This document shows positions 20,601 to 25,600 of a stretch of 25,600 nt of DNA, piece after piece (position 1 is the first letter of the stretch; each line of letters begins with the position of its first letter). Source of the DNA: Ettlia oleoabundans (Eukaryota > Chlorophyta > Chlorophyceae > Chlamydomonadales); contig JAAMXP010000049.1 of assembly GCA_019693395.1 (NCBI GenBank), forward strand, positions 1 through 25,600. Direction: 5' to 3'. The notes beneath the pieces were generated by a model that searched no databases, had not been told where the DNA came from, and worked only from the letters and a program-made list of their open reading frames with translations. The translations under genes and the position numbers were made by a program.

Positions 20601-23600
20601 TTCAGCAGCATCTGTGTGCAGCAGTGTGTGCGCCCCTACTGAGAGCCCGGTGCTGACCTGAGCTGCTGCACCCAGTTGCTGGCGTCTATGGATTCGCAGT
20701 GGAGGAGCTGGCTGAACAGGCTGGCTGGGTTTTTTATCTTACAACTGCGCCCCTACTTCCTCCTCCCCGCAATTCCGCACTCCCTTAACATCAAATACAC
20801 ACGGTTAATTCAAGGGTCCTTGCACCCCCGCCTGCAGAGGAGATCGCGTGCATCGTTGAGCGGGAGGGGATGGCCCCGATAGCAGCAGCCAAATCCAAGC
20901 CGATGGCTGCAGTGGCGGCGATGCTGAAGGAGCGTGATGGTGCCACGCGGACGGCCGCACTGCTGGCTATTGAGCAGGCATGGGTGGAGGAGGGGGAGGG
21001 CGTGTGGAAGCTGCTGGGCAGGTGAGGTAGTGTGATCTGTGGGGCTCACTCTCTGGTACGCTGTAAATAGGTGGGCATCCCTGTGCCAAGGTGCAGCACA
21101 GACTCTCTGTTCTTGCAACATGTAACCCGGGGTCGGTGCAAATCTGCTGGCTCTGGCCTCCTGCACAGGAAGGAAGGAAAGACAATACAATGCTCGGCCA
21201 CCTGCCAACCTGGCAGTCTGCGTATCGTTTCATTTCTTCTCTCTGATCTTTGTCTTTTGCTTCTTACCCTCCATCTTGCTGTAGACTGGATGCGCGAGAG
21301 TCCGACATGGTGTCTGAAAAACTCAAGCGTTCTAGCAAGCAGCCCAAGGTTCAGCCTGAGTCGGTGCCAACGGCAGCCAACTCCCGCACAGGTGGGCCCG
21401 AGATACGTCCGGGTGCCTTTGTGCCTCGGGAGCCCCCAGCTGGCACGCCCAGCGGCGCGGGATGGAGCGGCAGCATGGAGGAGTTACCATCTGGCACCCA
21501 TCAGCAGCCGCAGTACAGCGACGGGCCGTTGCAGTACAGTCGTCCGGCCTTCACGCCGCCCAACGCTCTGGCCACGCCGGTGCCAGGGCGCCCCGCAACC
21601 ACCGCCTACGTGCCACTGCCGGCTGGAGGGCTGTCTGCCGCGCCCACCCCCGTGCCTGGCATGCGGCCGTACACCGCGCCTGGTGAGCCGCGCTCAGCCG
21701 CTGCACGCCTTGCCGGCCAATTTAGTGTGGATAGCCAACCAGCCGGTCCTATCGTACATGGATTGGAACACTGCTGGGGGCATGTGTGCAAACGTGTATG
21801 TCGCTATGCATGGCTAGATTTGTTGCACCGTCTCACCCCGCAACTTACACGCCTTTTGAAACCACTTGGCCTGTACTTGCTCTCATTCACCATCACCATC
21901 CTGCTAGCTTCCCTCAGCTTTCCTTGTACCAAATGCACCGCAGGCCTCACTCCTCCGCCCGCCTATATGGTGGACGATGCTGAGTTTGATGCTCGCTGGA
22001 TGGAAAGCATGGCTGGTGTGGGCAGCGCTGACGTGGACGAGGCGGTGGAGCACATGAAAGTCCTGTGCGGGGACATCATGCTGTGCCTGCAGGTGGGTGG
22101 CCGTGTGGGATAGGGTGGTTGACCGTGGGGAGCGAAGGCGGACACATTTGCCTTGCCTGTGGGTGCGCAGCGGATGCTTTCCAACTGCTTGAGCAAGCAA
22201 GAACATCATTCGTTTGTTGATTTGAAACTAGTTTGGTGGTCAGGTGGCTGCTTCTTTTTTGGGGGGTGGTGCTAGCTGCAGATGGGTAGGCACCAGTGGC
22301 AACATAAGCTGCCTGCACTTTTTCATTAACGGAGACAAGGTGTCCTTAACCTGCGCACCCACTTCCTGCCTGTCCAACCTTGCAGGGTAGTGCCACTCGG
22401 CACATGCTGGCTGTCGTGTGCCACTCAGCCGACCAGCTCTTCTCCATCGTCAATCAGCAGCTGATGCGCGTGTTTGAAGCGGCGCAGGCAGCGGCGGCGG
22501 CCAACGGCGGCGGGCAGCCGCAGTCCCGGGGTGCCAAGTATGCGCTGAACATTATGCTGCAGGGCATGAGCGTGCCAGAGATCGCGGCATGCATCACACA
22601 GGTATGACGGCAAGGAGGAAAGATCAAGTTGGTCCTGACATGTGTGTGTTTGTGTGTTTGCTTGCATGCATGCGTGGGTGGACAGAAGGTTACTGCTCAC
22701 ATGCGTGAGTGGCAGAAGATTGCTTAACTGCGCTGATCCCGCGTCAGCGCCCCTGCTGCTGCGCTGTCCTGAAAGCTAGGCATGCCAGGCTGCAAGTTGG
22801 GGATGTTGCCACCTGCTTGCCCTTCGGTGTGCCAAACACCCATGCATCAAGTCAAAAGCCTGCCGCTTATGTTGCTTTGCACCTTGCTCCTGTCTGTGGT
22901 CGCACACGTTGATATTGCGCCAACTCACTGACCTTTTTGCATGCTTAATTTATCCCCTGCCGATCCCAGCACAAGACCTAGTATATGACCACATCACACC
23001 CCATGCGACACCGTGGTTCTTGCCCTGCAGGGCACTCTGCGCGACACGGTGTGCCTGCTGCTGCTGCGCCTGCTGGATGACAGGGGGCTTCTGCAGTTCG
23101 ACGAGGGTCCCACACTTGTCAAGGCCGTCAACGTGCTGATGTTGAAAATACTGGAGTCCAGGTGTGGCAGGCAATGGTTGCTGTAGGTGCTGTTGCGGGC
23201 TTTGTGTTGGTCTGTTGTCATCTGGCGACAGGTTGAGAGGCAATGGTAACTCGTGCATAAATGCTACTAGCATTGCTGGTAGTACTGTTAGTATTGAACA
23301 TGGTATGGTGCGTTGCGGTTATCAATGTGCGTACGCCGAACACCACTGCATGGCAAAACCGCATTTGGTCCTCTCTCTTCCTTACCGCATCCATTACCGT
23401 TGTTATGACGCCCCGTTCTTCCCAACACCAGCCATCGCCGGTGCCTTACCATCATCCTGGCCCAAACCACCCTTATGCTCCGCCCTGCAGCAACCGCACC
23501 TACGCCTTTGCGGCACTGCTCCAGCTTATGCGGGAGCCCCCGACGGAAGTGGGTGACGTGGTGCTTTCCAAGTTCCAGGACCTGGTGGTCAAGTGCCTCA

Positions 23601-25600
23601 TCAAGCTGACCAAGGGGCTGCAGGCTAGCCTGGAGGTGGGTGGTACATTACAGTGCAGTACATTACATCTGCGGGCTGATAGGGGTAAGGCATACAAAGG
23701 AGTTGAAGGTTGGTCAAGGGGGCCAGCTGAACGGTCGCAATGAGCCGGTAACAATAGCTGAGGTGGGGTGACGTAGGCTTGTGCATGTTGAAGCTTTTTC
23801 TCATGCTTCAACACCGCAGTCTGCCAACCCTGTCAGCCACGAGCGCGCTGTCCGCCCTCCTTTCCTCCTGCTGGTGTCACACCCTCCCTCATTTTTCCGA
23901 TTCTGGCGTCATGCCACCATCTGCAACTCCTCCACTTCTTGCTGTTCCTTGCCTGGCTTTCCCACTTACTGCCTTTACATTCAGGCCTGCCATGGTGCCA
24001 AATCGGCATGGTTACGCCTCACCAATGCTCTTTCTCATGCCCCGCCTGCCGGACAGTCAACCCGGTACCCCCCACCCCACACCCAACCCACCCACTCGTC
24101 CCTTTCCTCTTACCCCACCCTGCCCACCAGCAGGGCGTGGACCTAGCTGCCCTGCTGTTCAACCTGCACGACTTCTTCCTGTATCTGGGTGTGGACGAGA
24201 TACGCAAGCGCTCTTCCAGCGACGACAAGCCGCTGCGCATGGTCAAGACCATCCTACACGAGCTCTGCAAGATACTGGTGGATGCTGCTGCTCTTTGGGG
24301 AGGAGGGGAAGGAGGTGGCTTGCGCAGGCTTGGTGTATTTGGTTGGTCAAGACGATACCACATAAGCCCTGGGTGCTGCTGCTGGTTGGGAGGAAAAACA
24401 TTGAAGGGACATAGGTCTGGATTGTTGTTGTTGGTGTTGCCGGTGCAGCACTTTACGAGGCGTGCGTGGTCTGCTGGGTGTGCCGCAGAATGTGTATGGG
24501 TGGGCTGTGCCTGGTTGATAGCACCATGTGCATGGGTGTGCTGTGCCTGGTTGATAGCAGCATGGCATGAGGGGCCCGCCAGCACAAAGGGCATGACTGG
24601 TGATGGGCACTGGGCTGCCTGCACGTGTTGAGGGTGCACCTAGTCGCCTTCCTGCCTCGCTGCTTCTCATCGCACATCCACCCTCATCTGCCCATCTCCG
24701 GTCTCCTCGAAATTTAAGGTTCCCGTCGATTGAATGACCTGGATTGCTGTCGCATCCAGGTTTGCGCCCAACAATAGATGGCGCCATGCTCACGTCATCC
24801 GGGTGCTCACTCTTCCGCCCTACTGTTTGCTGCCTGCAGGGATACGGGATCTACCATTACACCGTGGGTATTCCTGGGCAGGACACTGACCCGCATCCCA
24901 TAATCTTCGCATACATCAGCCTGAACCTTCAGACCCTCACCCAGTCTGGCGTCATTCCACCGCCGACAGCTGGAGGGGTGCCCCGAGTCCCCAGCAACGC
25001 CGGCAGCCTGCCCTCCCCCTCCGCCAGCAGCGACGGCAGCGCCATCGGGGAGGCGGGGGCAGTTGGCGCTGGCGCCGGTGCTTCGTCTGGTGTGGCGCCA
25101 GCTCAGGCGGCGGCTGTGCAGCAGCTGGTGGCGGCTGCCATGAGCGAGCAGCAGAAGGCGGAGCTCAAGGGGCGGCTCAAAGATGTGATGAGCAGGCTGA
25201 TGCAGAGGGATCAGAGCGCCGGGGCCATGCAGGAGCTCTACATACTGCGCAAGTGAGGGGGCGGGCAGACAGGCGACCGGGAGAAATTCTGAGGGCCGTT
25301 TTGCTTATGAGCAAGCTCGGCGGCATTCCCTGCGCCAGCACCAATCTCAACCTGGCTGCTGGCTACCTTCTGAATGCCCCGACCCAGCCAACCAATTAAC
25401 CTGTTAAACTTCTCAAACCGCTCCATGCAGGGAGTACCCCGCCTTTGTGGAGCGCTACATCGCCACCACCTCCGACATGTTCAGGCAGTTCATTGACTCA
25501 GGGCTGGCAGCTCTGGAGGCACAGGAGGCGGAAGGCGGCACCACCACAGCCACCGCAGCGGCGGCGCCGCCAGCGCGCCGCAATCCGGCGGTGGCGCCGC
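11134..25600 (+). CDS. MOR1: MOR1/XMAP215/CKAP5-family TOG-domain microtubule polymerase (3' partial)
   Basis: Coding exons: 11134..11293, 11392..11500, 11766..11969, 12222..12576, 12779..12913, 13184..13372, 13506..13582, 13858..13937, 14132..14328, 14574..15000, 15282..15436, 15731..15852, 16049..16151, 16462..16582, 16845..16981, 17138..17380, 17570..17641, 17895..18044, 18181..18314, 18644..19100, 19259..19504, 19755..19883, 20347..20476, 20838..21021, 21285..21682, 21944..22092, 22386..22601, 23031..23161, 23491..23635, 24134..24277, 24840..25252, 25431..beyond 25600. All 31 introns are GT-AG and every phase agrees, giving about 2,027 codons so far; plant MOR1 is just under 2,000 residues in all. 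The protein binds tubulin through TOG domains and speeds microtubule growth at plus ends and nucleation sites, organising spindle and cortical arrays. Start: MAEEAQLLKDALALPLSDQL at CCACAATGG, matching the plant N-terminus. Diagnostic C-terminal motifs include LVVKCLIKLTK and DDKPLRMVKTILHEL. Identification is very firm; the donor of exon 21285..21682 is the least certain. Confidence 0.95.
14630..19100 (+). other. MOR1: MOR1 linker, TOG3 and TOG4
   Basis: After TOG2, about 120 residues rich in Ser, Thr, Ala, Pro and Arg (SGASGSRPGTARNSPK) form a basic linker likely to touch the microtubule lattice. TOG3 starts in exon 15282..15436 with LLRSAKWQERVEAM (Trp about 653) and runs to about residue 855. 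A Lys-rich then Glu-rich linker (RKVRGKKKGG, TEEEEEE) precedes TOG4, which carries NSSNWKERNAGVDQ (Trp about 929) and ends in exon 18644..19100. That exon then encodes an Ala/Pro/Arg-Gly-Thr linker (TARPGTGRPGTSAASR). Confidence 0.85.
19661..19740. other. AT-rich stretch in MOR1 intron
   Basis: The intron 19505..19754 contains a locally AT-rich tract with TTTAATAATAAAATAATG and TTTTTAAAA motifs, in sharp contrast to the GC-rich surroundings. It lies just before the acceptor and may help branch-point or acceptor recognition. Confidence 0.6.
19921..19970 (+). repeat. Imperfect copy of MOR1 exon 22 3' end plus donor
   Basis: Matches 19851..19900 at 41 of 50 positions, exactly 70 bases downstream. 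The source spans the last 33 bases of exon 19755..19883 and the first 17 bases of the intron. The copy still reads AVVEKSGHN in one frame. Confidence 0.8.
24490..24561. repeat. 36-base minisatellite, two copies, in MOR1 intron 30
   Basis: Units 24490..24525 and 24526..24561 differ at 3 of 36 positions and share the core CTGTGCCTGGTTGATAGCA. They lie in the long intron 24278..24839. No function is apparent. Confidence 0.85.

Larger units (their letters stand above)
19259..25600 (+). other. MOR1: MOR1 TOG5 and C-terminal conserved region
   Basis: TOG5 starts after YRPRPGKFEGVAPEEV. Its first HEAT repeat has LFDKDFRRHVEAAEQL, with Phe in place of Trp, as in other TOG5 domains. It continues with YRMTEYEALVFLPAVVEKSG and LSCKSNRTKIEC and ends near residue 1460. 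Exon 21285..21682 is a Pro/Ala/Gly-rich linker (TPVPGRPATTAYVPLPAGG). Exons from 21944 encode the C-terminal helical region: MVDDAEFDARWMESM, SRGAKYALNIMLQGMSV, LVKAVNVLMLKILES and MVKTILHEL. The last visible exons read QELYILRKEYPAFVERYI and FRQFIDSGLAALEAQEAE. The stop codon is outside the window. Confidence 0.85.

Noticed and set aside
1..25600. CRISPR arrays, prophage, insertion sequences, tRNA or rRNA genes
   Set aside because: I found no spaced repeat array, transposase or integrase motif, tRNA T-loop with matching stems, or rRNA-like sequence on either strand by eye.

Overview
The window looks like nuclear DNA of a green alga (core chlorophyte, possibly a trebouxiophyte; the lineage is inferred). 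The evidence is GC-rich, intron-dense genes with GT-AG introns ending almost always in GCAG, TGTAA-type poly(A) signals, and proteins closest in motif content to plant or algal versions of eukaryotic housekeeping factors. There is no sign of bacterial operons, CRISPR, prophage or a plasmid origin. All splice junctions below were worked out by hand from reading frame, GT/AG sites and conserved family motifs.

Left part, mostly minus strand: the 5' end of PRP38, a spliceosomal factor (coding 72..426, continuing off the left edge); two or three unassigned minus-strand exon-like segments (608..912); a MYND zinc-finger protein (1497..2142) with a frame discrepancy; and a complete six-exon biotin-protein ligase, HCS1 (2645..5683), carrying a Gln/Ala-rich insertion. 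HCS1 is head-to-head with a complete six-exon FIS1, the tail-anchored mitochondrial/peroxisomal fission adaptor (5912..7795, plus strand), across a 228-base intergenic gap.

Middle: FIS1 converges on a six-exon minus-strand RRM protein (8399..10155). Its RRM resembles that of the pre-mRNA 3'-processing factor CFIm68/CPSF6, followed by an RGG segment and a Met-Gly-Pro-rich tail. A region of about 980 bases (10156..11133) separates it from the next gene and probably holds divergent promoters.

Right part, 11134 to the edge: one large plus-strand gene for a MOR1/XMAP215/CKAP5-family microtubule polymerase. I resolved 32 exons and about 2,027 codons; the gene continues beyond 25600. It has five TOG domains with basic or low-complexity linkers and the conserved C-terminal region of the plant-type proteins.

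The genes do not form a pathway. They are neighbouring housekeeping genes for splicing, 3' processing, biotinylation, organelle fission and microtubule growth. The most unusual material is in the introns: imperfect tandem copies of exon 3' ends lying just inside the following intron (clear in FIS1 and MOR1 exon 22, weaker after MOR1 exon 30), a hairpin-forming tandem/inverted repeat in an HCS1 intron, a 36-base minisatellite, and a strong preference for GTG(GGT) splice donors. I found no convincing new multi-gene system.
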